Source of the DNA: Microbacterium yannicii
GTDB lineage: Bacteria; Actinomycetota; Actinomycetes; Actinomycetales; Microbacteriaceae
Direction of reading: 5' to 3'
Assembly: GCF_024055635.1 (NCBI RefSeq)
Contig: NZ_JAMXMB010000020.1
Location: 1-64,000, forward strand
Length of the DNA stretch: 64,000 bases
Part shown: positions 51,711-62,100 of the stretch, piece by piece
Layout of the letters: the number at the start of each line of letters is the position of its first letter
Numbering within the stretch: position 1 is the stretch's first letter
Notes under the pieces: generated by a model
The model's input: the letters and a program-made list of their open reading frames with translations, nothing else
The model's database searches: none
Told to the model about the DNA's origin: nothing
Translations under genes and position numbers: made by a program

Positions 51711-53102
51711 ATGACACCATCGCCCACCGGAATCGCCACCGCCGGACAGCTGCGCGCGTCGGGTCACACCTACCGGCCGGTGCGGGTCGAACTGCGCGAG
51801 AACCTCCTCGACGCGCTCGCGAACGGCCGCGACCCCTGGCCCGGCATCCACGGGTTCGACGACACCGTGATCCCGCAGCTCGAGCGCGCCCTCCTCGCCG
51901 GCCACGACATCGTGCTGCTGGGCGAGCGCGGGCAGGGCAAGACCCGGCTGCTGCGCAGCCTGGTGGGACTGCTCGACGAATGGTCGCCGGTGATCGAGGG
52001 GTCGGAGCTCGGCGAGCATCCGTTCCACCCGATCGCCCCGGCATCCGTCCGTCGCGCCGGCGAACGGGGCGACGACCTGCCCGTCGTGTGGCGCCATCGC
52101 AGTGAGCGATACGCCGAGAAGCTCGCCACGCCTGACACATCGGTAGCCGACCTCATCGGCGATGTCGACCCGATCAAGGTGGCCGAGGGCCGTTCCCTCG
52201 GCGACCCTGAGACGATCCACTACGGGCTCGTGCCGCGCAGCAACGGCGGCATCGTCGCGATCAACGAGCTGCCCGACCTCGCCGAGCGCATCCAGGTGTC
52301 GCTGCTGAACGTCATGGAGGAGCGCGACATCCAGATCCGCGGCTACGTGCTGCGCCTCGACCTCGACGTGCTCGTGGTCGCCACCGCGAACCCCGAGGAC
52401 TACACGAACCGCGGCCGCATCATCACGCCGCTGCAGGACCGCTTCGGTGCCGAGATCCGCACCCACTACCCCCAGACGGTCGACGAGGAGATCGCCGTCA
52501 TCCGCCAGGAGGCGGACCTGGTGGCCGAGGTTCCCGCGCACCTCCTCGAGATCCTCGCGCGCTTCACGCGGAACCTTCGGGAATCGGATGCCGTCGACCA
52601 GCGTGCAGGCGTGTCCGCGAGGTTCGCGATCGCCGGCGCCGAGACGATCGCGGCTGCGGCCCTGCATCGCGCGACGCGGCAGCACGAAGAGGTCGCCGTC
52701 GCGCGCCCGGTGGACCTCGAGACCGCCGTCGACGTGCTCGGCGGCAAGATCGAGTTCGAGACGGGGGAGGAGGGTCGTGAGCGCGCGATCCTCGAGCATC
52801 TGCTCCGCACCGCCGTGGCCGAGACCGCCCGCGCTCATCTGCGCGGGCTCGACGCCCGCGTGCTCGCCGATGCGCTGCACGACGGCGCGACGGTCATGAC
52901 CGGCGAACAGGTGACCGCCGCCGACGTGCTCGCGGCGATGCCGGTGCTCGGTGAGTCCGACCTCTACGAGCAGGTGGCCGAGCGCCTCGAGGCCCGCACC
53001 GCGGGCGAGCGTGCCGGCGCGCTCGAGCTGCTGCTCGAATCGCTCTACCTCGAGAAGCGCATCGGCAAGGACACCGCGGGCGGTGAGACGGTCTATGGCT
53101 GA
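51711..53102 (+). CDS. MoxR/magnesium chelatase-like AAA+ ATPase
   Basis: 463 aa. Walker A is GERGQGKT (residues 71-78); the Walker B region is GIVAINELPDL (Asn185, Glu186), followed by the chelatase-type insert EERDIQIRGYVLRLDLDVLVVATANPEDYTNRGRIITPLQDRF with sensor 1 Asn. An arginine-finger region follows in RAGVSARFAIAGAE. It resembles BchI/ChlI and MoxR ATPases, which act with VWA-domain partners to insert metal ions or remodel proteins. The VWA gene follows after the repeat-bearing spacer. The cellular target is unknown. The 93-base gap upstream has no evident element. Confidence 0.9.
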   Translation: MTPSPTGIATAGQLRASGHTYRPVRVELRENLLDALANGRDPWPGIHGFDDTVIPQLERALLAGHDIVLLGERGQGKTRLLRSLVGLLDEWSPVIEGSELGEHPFHPIAPASVRRAGERGDDLPVVWRHRSERYAEKLATPDTSVADLIGDVDPIKVAEGRSLGDPETIHYGLVPRSNGGIVAINELPDLAERIQVSLLNVMEERDIQIRGYVLRLDLDVLVVATANPEDYTNRGRIITPLQDRFGAEIRTHYPQTVDEEIAVIRQEADLVAEVPAHLLEILARFTRNLRESDAVDQRAGVSARFAIAGAETIAAAALHRATRQHEEVAVARPVDLETAVDVLGGKIEFETGEEGRERAILEHLLRTAVAETARAHLRGLDARVLADALHDGATVMTGEQVTAADVLAAMPVLGESDLYEQVAERLEARTAGERAGALELLLESLYLEKRIGKDTAGGETVYG

Positions 53103-53126
53103 GACACGGTCCTCGGGCGGGCGGGC

Positions 53127-53255
53127 GCGCTTCGTCTCGCTGGCGCTCGCTCAGCGACCGACTCATTACTGGTCGCTGAGCCAGTCGAAGCGCCTTGGCT
53201 TCCGGTCGTTGAGCGAGCGAGGACGCTTCGTCTCGCTGGCGCTCGCTAAGCGACC
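53127..53255. repeat. interspersed hairpin repeats in the MoxR-VWA spacer
   Basis: Contains GCGCTTCGTCTCGCTGGCG(...)AGCGACC (53127-53159), whose reverse complement differs at one position from the third tandem copy near 7421-7456. Then GGTCGCTGAGCCAGTCGAAG (53171-), a related short form, and a hairpin at 53204-53255 beginning GGTCGTTGAGCGAGCG and ending GCGCTCGCTAAGCGACC. Non-coding; splits a likely operon. Confidence 0.85.
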
Positions 53256-53327
53256 GACTCGCGAGACGCGCAACCGCGGCCCCCGGCATCCGTCGCTCTT
53301 CTTCAGCCCGGGAGGAGGCGCCCCGTA

Positions 53328-55370
53328 ATGCCTCGCAGCTTCCACCGCACGCCCGGCCACGCCGCGCGGTACGGGCGCTACACGGGTGGCGATCCGCTCG
53401 CGCCGCCGGTCGAGGTGCAGACGGCGCTCGAGGCGATCGGGCAGGACGTGATGGCCGGAACCTCCGCCGAACGGGCGATGCGCGAGTACCTGCGGCGCGG
53501 AGACCGTGACCGGGAGGGCCTCGACGACCTCGCCCGGCGGGTGCGCGAGCGCCGGGCCGAGCTGGTGCGGCGGCACCGGCTCGACGGCACGCTCGAGGAG
53601 GTCCGCCAGCTGCTGGACCGCGCCGTGCTCGAGGAGCGCAAGCACCTCGTGCGCGACGTGCAGCTCGACGACGACGTCCGCGCCTTCGCCGAGATGCGCC
53701 TCGAGAACCTGCCCACCAGCACCGCCGCGGCCGTGAACGAGCTCGCCGACTACGACTGGCAGAGCCCGAGCGCGCGGGCGGACTACGACCGCATCCGCGA
53801 ACTGCTCGGCCGTGAGCTCCTCGACCAGCGCTTCGCCGGCATGAAGAACGCGCTCGAGAACGCGACGGATGCCGACCGCCAGGCCGTGCGCGACATGCTG
53901 AACGACCTCAACGACCTGCTCGAGAAGCGCCGGCTGGGCGACGACACGCAGGAGGACTTCGACGACTTCATGGAGAAGCACGGGGATCAGTTCCCCGAGA
54001 ATCCGCAGAACCTCGACGAGCTCCTCGATACGCTCGCGGAGCGTTCCGCCGCGGCGCAGCGGATGCTCAACTCCATGACCCCCGAGCAGCGCGACGAGCT
54101 CATGAACCTCGCGGCTCAGGCCTTCGGCTCACCTGACCTCATGCAGTCGCTGTCGCGCCTCGACGACAATCTGCGCTCGCTCCGTCCCGGCGAGGACTGG
54201 ACGGGTTCGGCATCCTTCTCGGGAGACGAGCCGACGGGGCTCGGCGAAGCGACCGGCATCATGCAGGACCTCTCCGACCTCGATTCGCTGACCGATCAGC
54301 TGGGCCAGTCGTATCCCGGCGCGCGGATGGACGACATCGACCTCGACGCCATCGAGCGGCTGATCGGCGAGGACGCCGCGGTCAGCGCACGCACGCTTCG
54401 CGACCTCGAGCGTGAGTTGAAGGACACCGGGATGCTGCAGCGGGCCTCCGACGGACAGCTCAGGCTCACGCCACGGGCCATGCGGCAGCTGGGGCGGGCG
54501 CTCCTCCGCGATATCGCGACCCGGCAGTCGGCTCGCACGGGCGGCCGCGAGACGCGGCATGCGGGTGCGGCCGGCGACCGCACCGGCTCGACGCGCGAGT
54601 GGGCGTTCGGCGACACCGAGCCGTGGGACATCCCTCGCACGGTGTCGAACGCCGTCCTCCGGACCGTGCTCGAAGGGGGAGATGCCTCAGCCGGCGTGCG
54701 CCTCGAGACGCAGGATGTCGAGGTCGTCGAGACCGAGCAGCGCACGCAGGCCGCCGTCGCCCTGCTCGTCGACACCTCATTCTCGATGGCGCTCGACGGC
54801 CGGTGGGTTCCGATGAAGCGCACGGCGCTGGCTCTGCATCACCTCATCTCGTCGCGGTTCCGCGGCGACCAGCTGCAGCTCATCGCGTTCGCGCGCTATG
54901 CGGAGGTCATGGACATCGAGCAGCTGACGGCCAAGGACTCCGTCTGGGACAAGGGCACCAATCTGCAGCACGCGCTCATGCTGGCACAGCGGCACTTCCG
55001 TCGCCATCCCACGGCGCAGCCGGTGCTGCTCATCGTCACGGATGGCGAGCCGACGGCGCACCTGCGCCCCGACGGTCACGTGCACTTCGCGTATCCGCCC
55101 GACCCGCGCACGGTGGCGGCCACCGTGCGCGAGCTCGACACGGTGCACCGGCTCGGCGCGCAGACGACGTTCTTCCGGCTCGGCGACGACCCCGGCCTCG
55201 CCCGGTTCGTGGACGCTCTGGCGCGGCGTGCCGAAGCACACGTCGTCGCCCCCGAACTCGACGACCTCGGGCGGGCGGTCGTCGACAGTTACCTGGGCTC
55301 GCGGCAGACGGGTCGCGGCTCGCCCGAAGACTTCGGCGACATGCTGCACGGCCGATCCTGGTGGTGGTAG
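53328..55370 (+). CDS. VWA domain-containing protein, partner of the MoxR-like ATPase
   Basis: 680 aa; GGGAGGAGG lies about ten bases before the ATG. The N-terminal 450 residues are helical, charged and rich in Asp, Glu, Arg and Leu (probably coiled-coil bundles), including NDLNDLLEKRRLGDDTQEDFDDFMEKHG. The von Willebrand factor A domain occupies about 475-665, with MIDAS residues DTSFS (Asp482, Ser484, Ser486), a Thr in KGTNLQHAL and Asp in IVTDGEPTAH, so metal binding should be intact. It ends in a tryptophan triplet. Such proteins pair with MoxR/BchI-type ATPases. No signal peptide. Confidence 0.9.
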   Translation: MPRSFHRTPGHAARYGRYTGGDPLAPPVEVQTALEAIGQDVMAGTSAERAMREYLRRGDRDREGLDDLARRVRERRAELVRRHRLDGTLEEVRQLLDRAVLEERKHLVRDVQLDDDVRAFAEMRLENLPTSTAAAVNELADYDWQSPSARADYDRIRELLGRELLDQRFAGMKNALENATDADRQAVRDMLNDLNDLLEKRRLGDDTQEDFDDFMEKHGDQFPENPQNLDELLDTLAERSAAAQRMLNSMTPEQRDELMNLAAQAFGSPDLMQSLSRLDDNLRSLRPGEDWTGSASFSGDEPTGLGEATGIMQDLSDLDSLTDQLGQSYPGARMDDIDLDAIERLIGEDAAVSARTLRDLERELKDTGMLQRASDGQLRLTPRAMRQLGRALLRDIATRQSARTGGRETRHAGAAGDRTGSTREWAFGDTEPWDIPRTVSNAVLRTVLEGGDASAGVRLETQDVEVVETEQRTQAAVALLVDTSFSMALDGRWVPMKRTALALHHLISSRFRGDQLQLIAFARYAEVMDIEQLTAKDSVWDKGTNLQHALMLAQRHFRRHPTAQPVLLIVTDGEPTAHLRPDGHVHFAYPPDPRTVAATVRELDTVHRLGAQTTFFRLGDDPGLARFVDALARRAEAHVVAPELDDLGRAVVDSYLGSRQTGRGSPEDFGDMLHGRSWWW

Positions 55371-55583
55371 ACCGGTTCAGCGATGCGGGTCGCCGCTCGG
55401 GTGGCTCAGGTGCTTTCGGATGCCGCGATCGGGGTCATTGCGAGAGCCGGTGGTCAGCGATCACCGCGTCGATCGTTGCCCGCGCCTTGCGTGCGCGTCT
55501 TGATCTCAGCGTGGCATCGGGCGCCGACAACGCCGTCCCCTCCGGAACTCCGCGGGCCTTCGGGGCCCTGACAGAATGCCTTC

Positions 55584-56114
55584 ATGCCGCTGGTGCCAGG
55601 TGAGGAGCCGTTGGAGTCGGATCGCCTCATCCTGCGGCGCGCGCGTGCGGAGGATGCCGTGGTCTATCGCCGGCTCTGGACCGAGCGTGATCCGCGGGTG
55701 CCTCCGCATCGGCGGATCGATGCGGAGGGGCGACCGACCGTCGAGGACATCTCCGCTCAGATCGGTGCTGAGAGCGACGACGCGGGTGTGAGGCTCCTGA
55801 CGGTGGAGCTGAAAGACACGGCTGAGGTCATCGGCTATTGCGGACTGATCGCCCGCGGGAACGGATCCGCCGACGAGCCCGAGCTGGCCTACGAGCTGGT
55901 TCAGGCCGCGCACGATCACGGGTACGCCACGGAGGCCGGGGAAGCTGTCGTCGCCTGGGCGAGGACGGCGGGCTACCGGCGATTGTGGGCCGGCGTCTGG
56001 GACTGGAACGCCGCGTCACGCCGAGTCCTGCAGAAGCTCGGGTTCCGTGAGGTCGGCCGGGTGGAACCCGAGTCCGCCCACGGCTACAGCCTGTTGACGG
56101 TCAAGGACCTCTGA
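55584..56114 (+). CDS. GNAT family N-acetyltransferase (RimJ/RimL type)
   Basis: 176 aa. The acetyl-CoA fold is visible: LESDRLILRRARAEDAVVYRRLW at the N-terminus, VIGYCGLIARG, ELAYELVQAAHDHGYATEAGEAVVAWA (pyrophosphate-binding region) and GVWDWNAASRRVLQKLGFREVGRVEPES. It transfers acetyl groups from acetyl-CoA to an amine; the RimJ/RimL branch includes N-terminal and antibiotic acetyltransferases, so the substrate stays open. The 213-base gap upstream (55371-55583) shows no gene or recognisable signal. Confidence 0.88.
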   Translation: MPLVPGEEPLESDRLILRRARAEDAVVYRRLWTERDPRVPPHRRIDAEGRPTVEDISAQIGAESDDAGVRLLTVELKDTAEVIGYCGLIARGNGSADEPELAYELVQAAHDHGYATEAGEAVVAWARTAGYRRLWAGVWDWNAASRRVLQKLGFREVGRVEPESAHGYSLLTVKDL

Positions 56115-56154
56115 GGATCCGACGGGCCCGCCGCCGACGAGTCGGGCCGCCCCG

Positions 56155-59040
56155 TCAGTCGTCGGCCTCGATCTCCAGGACGTCGGCGTCGAGCTCGTCG
56201 CGCGAGCGCAGGCCGAGCTTGCGGAGCGCGTTGGACATGTGGGTCTCGACCGTGCGGGGCGACAGGAACATCTCTGCGGCGATCTCGCGATTCGTCCGTC
56301 CGGCGGCCGCTCGTCCGACGACCTCGCGCTCGCGTCGCGACAGGTCGTTGCCGTGGGCCGGGCGCCCGCCGCGCCACGGGTAAGGCACCGCAACACCGTG
56401 GCGGCGCATCGTCCGGGTGACCCGGGCGATGTCCTGCCGCGCCGCCAGTCGGCCGTAGATGGTCAGTGCCTCGGTCAGGAGGCCCGGGCCGTCGGCGGCC
56501 CCGCGGGTGCACCGCCAGTCGCCCAGGCGCTCGGTCGCCTGCGCCGTCACCTGGACCAGGCCTGCCGCGTGGGCCATGCTCCGCGCGCGGGACATCAGCT
56601 CCTCGGCGGTGTCACCGCCGCCGTCGAGCTGTGCGATCAGCGCGTCGCACATGGTCACCGCCACCGAGATCGCCGGTGCTTCGACCTGACGGGCGTGCGC
56701 GCCGATCGCCTCCACTCTGGCTCGTACGTCGTCGGTCCGGTCCAGTGCGGCCGCGGCATCCACCAGACAGACGAGAGCATCGGCTGCCCAGGTCCACATC
56801 CCTTTGCGCTGGATCTGGTCCAGGGCGGCCGCGGCCTCGTCGAAGCCGCCGCCGGCATCGCCCAGGATCAGCCGAACACGGGCCAGTGCGGCGCGCGCCG
56901 GGATCAGGGGCCACGCCGTGCCCACCTCTTCGCAGTCGCGGATGAGGTCGGCGAGGCGATCGGCGGCCTCCACGGTGCTGCCGAGCGAGCCGAGCATGAG
57001 GCAGTCGAGGTACCGCGCCTCGATGGATGCCGCACCGAATCCGAACGCGCGCGAGGCCAGGTCGTGGGTGCGTTCGGCGAGACCGTCCCAGCGGCCGGCG
57101 GCATGGTCCACCATGGCGCAGACGAGTTCGTACACCTCCAGCAGCCGAGGTGAACCCGACCGCTCGGCGATCGACCGCCCCTCGCCCAGCAGCTCGTCGG
57201 CCCGCTTCACGTCGCCGATGTGGAGCGCCCCCTGTGCCCAGTTGATCGCGGCTCTCGCGTGCTCCCGAGGCTGAGTGAGCAGGACGATGTCGTGACGGGC
57301 CGACTCGATCAGCTCCCACGCGGACGGATCGCCCTGCTCCAGAAGGAGCGATGCCCGCGCGATGCGCACACCGAGCTCGACCTCCGGCGATCCGGCTCGC
57401 CTCGCCGCCTCTTCCGCCTGAACGGATCGGGCGAGATGCACCTCGAGGGGCACGTCTACCACGGTCTCGGGAGCCGCCAGCACGGCCAGCGCGCGCGCCT
57501 GGAGGTCGGGCCGGTCGTAGAGGTCGTCGACCGCACGCTCGATCTCGCCGTAGCCGTCGCGGGCGAAGCCCTGCTGTCGGTACAGCCGGCCGAGCGCGAA
57601 CCGCAGTTCGCCTCGAGCCGCCTGCGTCAGCTGCTGACTGTCGAGCAGTCGGGTGATGATCGGCGCGGCCTCGGCGTGGGCCAACCCGTCGACCGCCACA
57701 CGCCCGAGTTTCGTCGCGATGCGCACCCGGTCGTCGAGCGAGAGGGCCGCCATGTCGACGGTGGCCTCGCGCAGGAACTCGGCGGCCGCCGCCTCGTTCC
57801 CGTGACGCACCGCCTCGTCCGCCGCGGCCTCGGCCCACTGCACGAACTCCCTGATCCGGCCGGCGCGCTGGTAGTGGTGTGCGATCCTCGCCGAGTACAT
57901 CGGGTCGTTCCGCTCCTCGAGCACCAGCGCGACGCGGGCGTGCCACCACTGGCGGATCGGCAGGGGCGTCGCCTCGTAGACGATCTGCTGGGCGAGGACG
58001 TGGCGGAAGCGGATGCGCCCCTCGTGTTCGTGCAGGAGGCCGGCCGCGTGGGCCGACGTGAGAGCCGCCGCCACCTGCCGCCCGTCGTACTCGGTGACCT
58101 CCGCGAGGAGCGCGGGATCGATCGCGAGATCGATCACGGCCGCGGCGTCGATCATCTCCCGCGCACTCGCGTCCAGGGTGGTCAGCCGCTGGACGACGAC
58201 ATCGCGAAGCGCGGTGGAGACGGACAGCGCCGCCAGCGCGTCGGGGTGACTGGGGATCTCCGCGGCGGGGAGCCGCGCCAGCAAGGTCCGGAGGACCTCT
58301 TCGACGACGAAGGGCACGCCGCCGGTGACCTCGTACAGTCCGGCCGCGATCGCATCGGGCACGTCGACGCCCAGCAGATGGCGGGAGAGCTCGCCGACTT
58401 CGGCGACGTCGAGGGGTGCGAGCCGGACGCTCTTGGTGCGGCCGGCGGGTGCCCGCGCGAACGCCTCGCCGACGGGAGTGGTCCCGAGATCCGTGCGACT
58501 GGTGACGATGACGGTGAGGTTCGCGGGCTGGTGCGCGATGAGATACGCGAGGAAGTCGAATGTCACCGTGTCGGCCCAGTGCAGATCCTCGAGGACCAGG
58601 ACCGCGGGGGAAACGTGCTCGAGCAGCTCCGTCGCCGCACGGAAGATCTGGTGCCGCGCCTCACGCTGATCCGCCGGCCGCTCCGGCGGAGCCGGCAGAC
58701 GATCGGCGATCTCCGGCACCAGGGGAGCGAGGCTTCCCACGACGGGGCTGAGGCGGTCGGTCTCGATGAGGTCGCCATGGTGCTGGAACGCGTCGAGCAC
58801 CGGCCCCAAGGGGAACGGGTCATGGAGCTGCTGACAATGACCGATGAGTAACGCGGAGGTGTCGGGCACGGCGGCCAGAAGCTCGCGGACCAGGCGGCTC
58901 TTGCCGATTCCGGCTTCACCTTGGATGACGATGAGGGCCGGAGGAGCGGAAACAGCAGCGGTCAGGGCAGTGAACTCCGCGTGACGACCGACCAGCACAG
59001 GCGACACCCCGCCTGCGGGTGGAGCGGATTGCTGGGGCAT
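56155..59040 (-). CDS. LAL-type LuxR family transcriptional regulator
   Basis: 961 aa. The ATG at 59040 is preferred because GAGGGA lies nine bases upstream; the in-frame ATG at 59049 directly abuts that site. An AAA/STAND-like ATPase module comes first: Walker A GEAGIGKS (41-48), Walker B VLVLEDLHWAD, and HQPANLTVIVTSRTD. The middle (about 400-880) is helical and TPR-like. The LuxR helix-turn-helix is at the C-terminus (LSRREREVVGRAAAGRTNREIAAEMFLSPRTVETHMSNALRKLGLRSRDEL). LAL proteins switch on catabolic, secretory or secondary-metabolite genes when bound to an inducer. It is divergent from the propeller-bearing subtilase, its most likely nearby target. Confidence 0.9.
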   Translation of the reverse strand: MPQQSAPPAGGVSPVLVGRHAEFTALTAAVSAPPALIVIQGEAGIGKSRLVRELLAAVPDTSALLIGHCQQLHDPFPLGPVLDAFQHHGDLIETDRLSPVVGSLAPLVPEIADRLPAPPERPADQREARHQIFRAATELLEHVSPAVLVLEDLHWADTVTFDFLAYLIAHQPANLTVIVTSRTDLGTTPVGEAFARAPAGRTKSVRLAPLDVAEVGELSRHLLGVDVPDAIAAGLYEVTGGVPFVVEEVLRTLLARLPAAEIPSHPDALAALSVSTALRDVVVQRLTTLDASAREMIDAAAVIDLAIDPALLAEVTEYDGRQVAAALTSAHAAGLLHEHEGRIRFRHVLAQQIVYEATPLPIRQWWHARVALVLEERNDPMYSARIAHHYQRAGRIREFVQWAEAAADEAVRHGNEAAAAEFLREATVDMAALSLDDRVRIATKLGRVAVDGLAHAEAAPIITRLLDSQQLTQAARGELRFALGRLYRQQGFARDGYGEIERAVDDLYDRPDLQARALAVLAAPETVVDVPLEVHLARSVQAEEAARRAGSPEVELGVRIARASLLLEQGDPSAWELIESARHDIVLLTQPREHARAAINWAQGALHIGDVKRADELLGEGRSIAERSGSPRLLEVYELVCAMVDHAAGRWDGLAERTHDLASRAFGFGAASIEARYLDCLMLGSLGSTVEAADRLADLIRDCEEVGTAWPLIPARAALARVRLILGDAGGGFDEAAAALDQIQRKGMWTWAADALVCLVDAAAALDRTDDVRARVEAIGAHARQVEAPAISVAVTMCDALIAQLDGGGDTAEELMSRARSMAHAAGLVQVTAQATERLGDWRCTRGAADGPGLLTEALTIYGRLAARQDIARVTRTMRRHGVAVPYPWRGGRPAHGNDLSRREREVVGRAAAGRTNREIAAEMFLSPRTVETHMSNALRKLGLRSRDELDADVLEIEADD

Positions 59041-59166
59041 GACTGCCATTCCCTCGGGTGGGGCGGAAGCAAAAGTCAGTGTAGGTCACGGATGCCGGCA
59101 CCATTCACCCGTCCGTAACCTGCAACGCAAGGTGTGAATCGAATCATCCGTGCGCGAGGAGCGACA

Positions 59167-62100
59167 GTGACCAGACTTCTGAGACAACGAGAGCGGCGAT
59201 TCACGCCGCAGCGACTGACGATCGCCCTGGCAACCGTCGTCGCGTTGACGGCGACGGCGGCCCCTGCCGGCGCCTTCGCGGCTCCGCCGGCTGCGGCCCC
59301 CGTGGAGGAGCCGGGCGGGCGCAGCGGCGGCGTGGAGGTGACCACGGCCGAGGATGCGGCGGCCGCCACCGCACCTGCGGGTGAACCTCAGACGTATGTG
59401 GTCCAGATGTCCCTCGCGCCCGTCATCGCGTACGACGGCGGCCAGGCAGGGCTGAAGGCGACGAAACCCCACGGTGGCGCGAAGGTCGATCCGGCCGACC
59501 CCGCGGTGGAGGCGTACAGCAAGCACCTCAAGGGCAAGCAGCGTGCAGCTCTCGCGAAGGTGAAGGCGGGTGACCCGTCGTACGACTACGTCTACAGCTT
59601 CAACGGATTCGCGGCCGAGCTCACCCCCGCGCAGGCTGTCGAACTCGAGGCCCAGCCCGACGTGGTGTCGGTGCATCCGGATGAGAAGGTCGAGGCGGAC
59701 ACGTCGTCGACGCCGAGCTTCCTGGGACTGGACGGCGAAGACGGCCTGTGGGGCCAGCTCGGCGGACCCACCGGAGGCAAGAAGTCACCGGGAGCCGGCG
59801 AGGACATCGTCATCGGCGTCATCGACAGCGGCATCTGGCCCGAGGTTCGCAGCTTCTCCGACCGGGACGAGTCGAAGAAGCTCATGTACCAGGGCCAGCC
59901 GAAGGGCTTCCGCGGCACGTGCGCGTCGGCCAAGACGGTCGGCGACGACTCGTGGGACGCCAACCTGTGCAACAAAAAGCTGGTCACCGCCCAGTACTTC
60001 AACGCCGCATGGGGCGGGAACGACGGCGTGAAGCAGCAGCTGCCGTGGGAGTTCCTCTCGCCTCGCGACTACAACGGGCACGGCACCCACACCGCGTCGA
60101 CGGCCGGCGGCAACTACGGCGTCGACGTGACCGGACCGGCCGCACCGTTCGGGGAGATCTCCGGCATCGCACCGCGGGCGCGCATCGCGTCGTACAAGGC
60201 GCTGTGGTCCGCCGAGGACGGCTCGACCGCGAACGGCTACACCTCCGACATGGTCGCCGCCATCGACAAGGCCGTGGCCGACGGCGTCGACGTCATCAAC
60301 TACTCCGTGTCGGGATCCAGCACGGACTTCCTCGAGCCCACCGAGGCGGCGTTCCTGAACGCGGCGGCGGCGGGCATCTTCGTTTCGGCATCGGCCGGCA
60401 ACGACGGCCCCGACGCGGCCACGGTCGCACACCCCGGCCCGTGGCTGACCACCGTCGCGGCGGGAACCCACGACCGCACGACGACGGGTGCCGTGGTCCT
60501 GGGCAACGGCGCGCGCTATGAGGGCGTCTCGCTCAGCGGTTCGGTCGTCGGCCCCGTCCCGCTGATCACGGGAGCCGCTGCACGCGCTGCCGGCGCCTCG
60601 GCCGTCTCGGCTCTGCGCTGCTATCCGGCGAGTGCCAACAACGGCAAGCCGGGCCTGGACCCTGCCAAGGTCGCCGGCAAGATCGTCGTGTGCGAGCGCG
60701 GCGGCGACATCGCCCGCGTCGATTCTTCGCGCGCGGTGGCCGAAGCGGGCGGCGTCGGCATGGTGTTCGTGAACGCGTACGAGAACTCGCTCAACGCCGA
60801 CTTCCACTCGGTGCCCACGGTGCATCTGCAGGACGCTGTCGCGGGCCCGATCAACGCCTACGCGGCGACCGCCGGAGCGACCGCGACCATCGAGAAGGCC
60901 GTCATCGCGAACGGGGCGCCCGCGCCTTACACGGCGGAGTTCTCGTCTCGCGGTCCGCTCGTCGCCGGCAACGGCGATGTGCTGAAGCCGGATGTGATCG
61001 CTCCGGGACAGGACATCCTGGCGGCGGTGGCCCCTCCGGGTCAGGGCGGCAAGGAGTTCAACCTGATGAGCGGCACGTCGATGGCGGCGCCGCACGTCAC
61101 GGGACTGGCCGCCCTGCTGCTGGACCTGCACCCCGATTGGTCGCCGATGGCGATCAAGTCGGCGCTGATGACCTCCGGGTCGGACGTGCGGGACGGCGAG
61201 TCGTCGGACGACCCGAACCTGATCTTCAAGCAGGGAGCGGGACACGTGCAGCCCACGAGCGCGGCCGATCCGGGCCTCGTCTACGACAGCGGGGTCAACG
61301 ACTGGATGGCGTTCCTCTGCGGCTCCACCCCGAGCGTGGCGGACGACGTCTGCGACGGCCTCGAGGCGGACGGTCGCTCGCTCGACCCGAGCGACCTGAA
61401 CACGCCGTCGATCGGCATCGGTCTCCTGGACGGTGAGCAGACCGTCACTCGCACGGTGACCAACGTCGACGACCAGCCGGCGACGTACACGGCGTCGGTC
61501 AGCGGCCTCGCCGGAGTGGCTGTCACGGTCGAGCCGAGCACACTCACCGTCGCACCGGGAGAGAGCGCGTCGTACACCGTCACCTTCGCGGTCGGCGATG
61601 ACACCGCCATGTTCGACTACCTTGCGGGCCAGCTCTCGTGGACCGACGGCAGCCACACGGTGAGGTCTCCGATCGTGCTGCGCGCGAAGCAGCCGGGTGA
61701 CGAGGACTGGTCTGCGCGTTACGACGGCGCCGCCGGCCAGTTCGGCAACTCGACGGATGTCGGCAACGAGGTTCTCGTGCACCCCGACGGCTCGCGCGTC
61801 TACATGAGCGGATTCAGCCGGCCCGGGTCGGCAGGCGGGCTGGTGAGCGACTTCCTCACCGCTGCGTACGACCCCGAGACGGGCAAGGTGCTCTGGCAGG
61901 AGCAGTGGGATGCCTCGAACAACGGCGGGAGCGACGAACCGGCGGGCTTCGGAATGAGCCCTGACGGGGACACCCTGTATGTCGCCGGAACCAGCGGCGG
62001 CGACTACCTGACCGTGGCGTACGACGGCGCGACGGGGAAGCGGCTGTGGGAGACGCGTCTGGACGGTCCGGGCGCGGCCGGTGATTCGCTCAACGACCTC

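Noticed and set aside
52894..53289. Minus-strand ORF over the 53-kb repeats
   Set aside because: The translation consists of repeated LSERQRDEA-type peptides produced by the intergenic repeat, not a protein.
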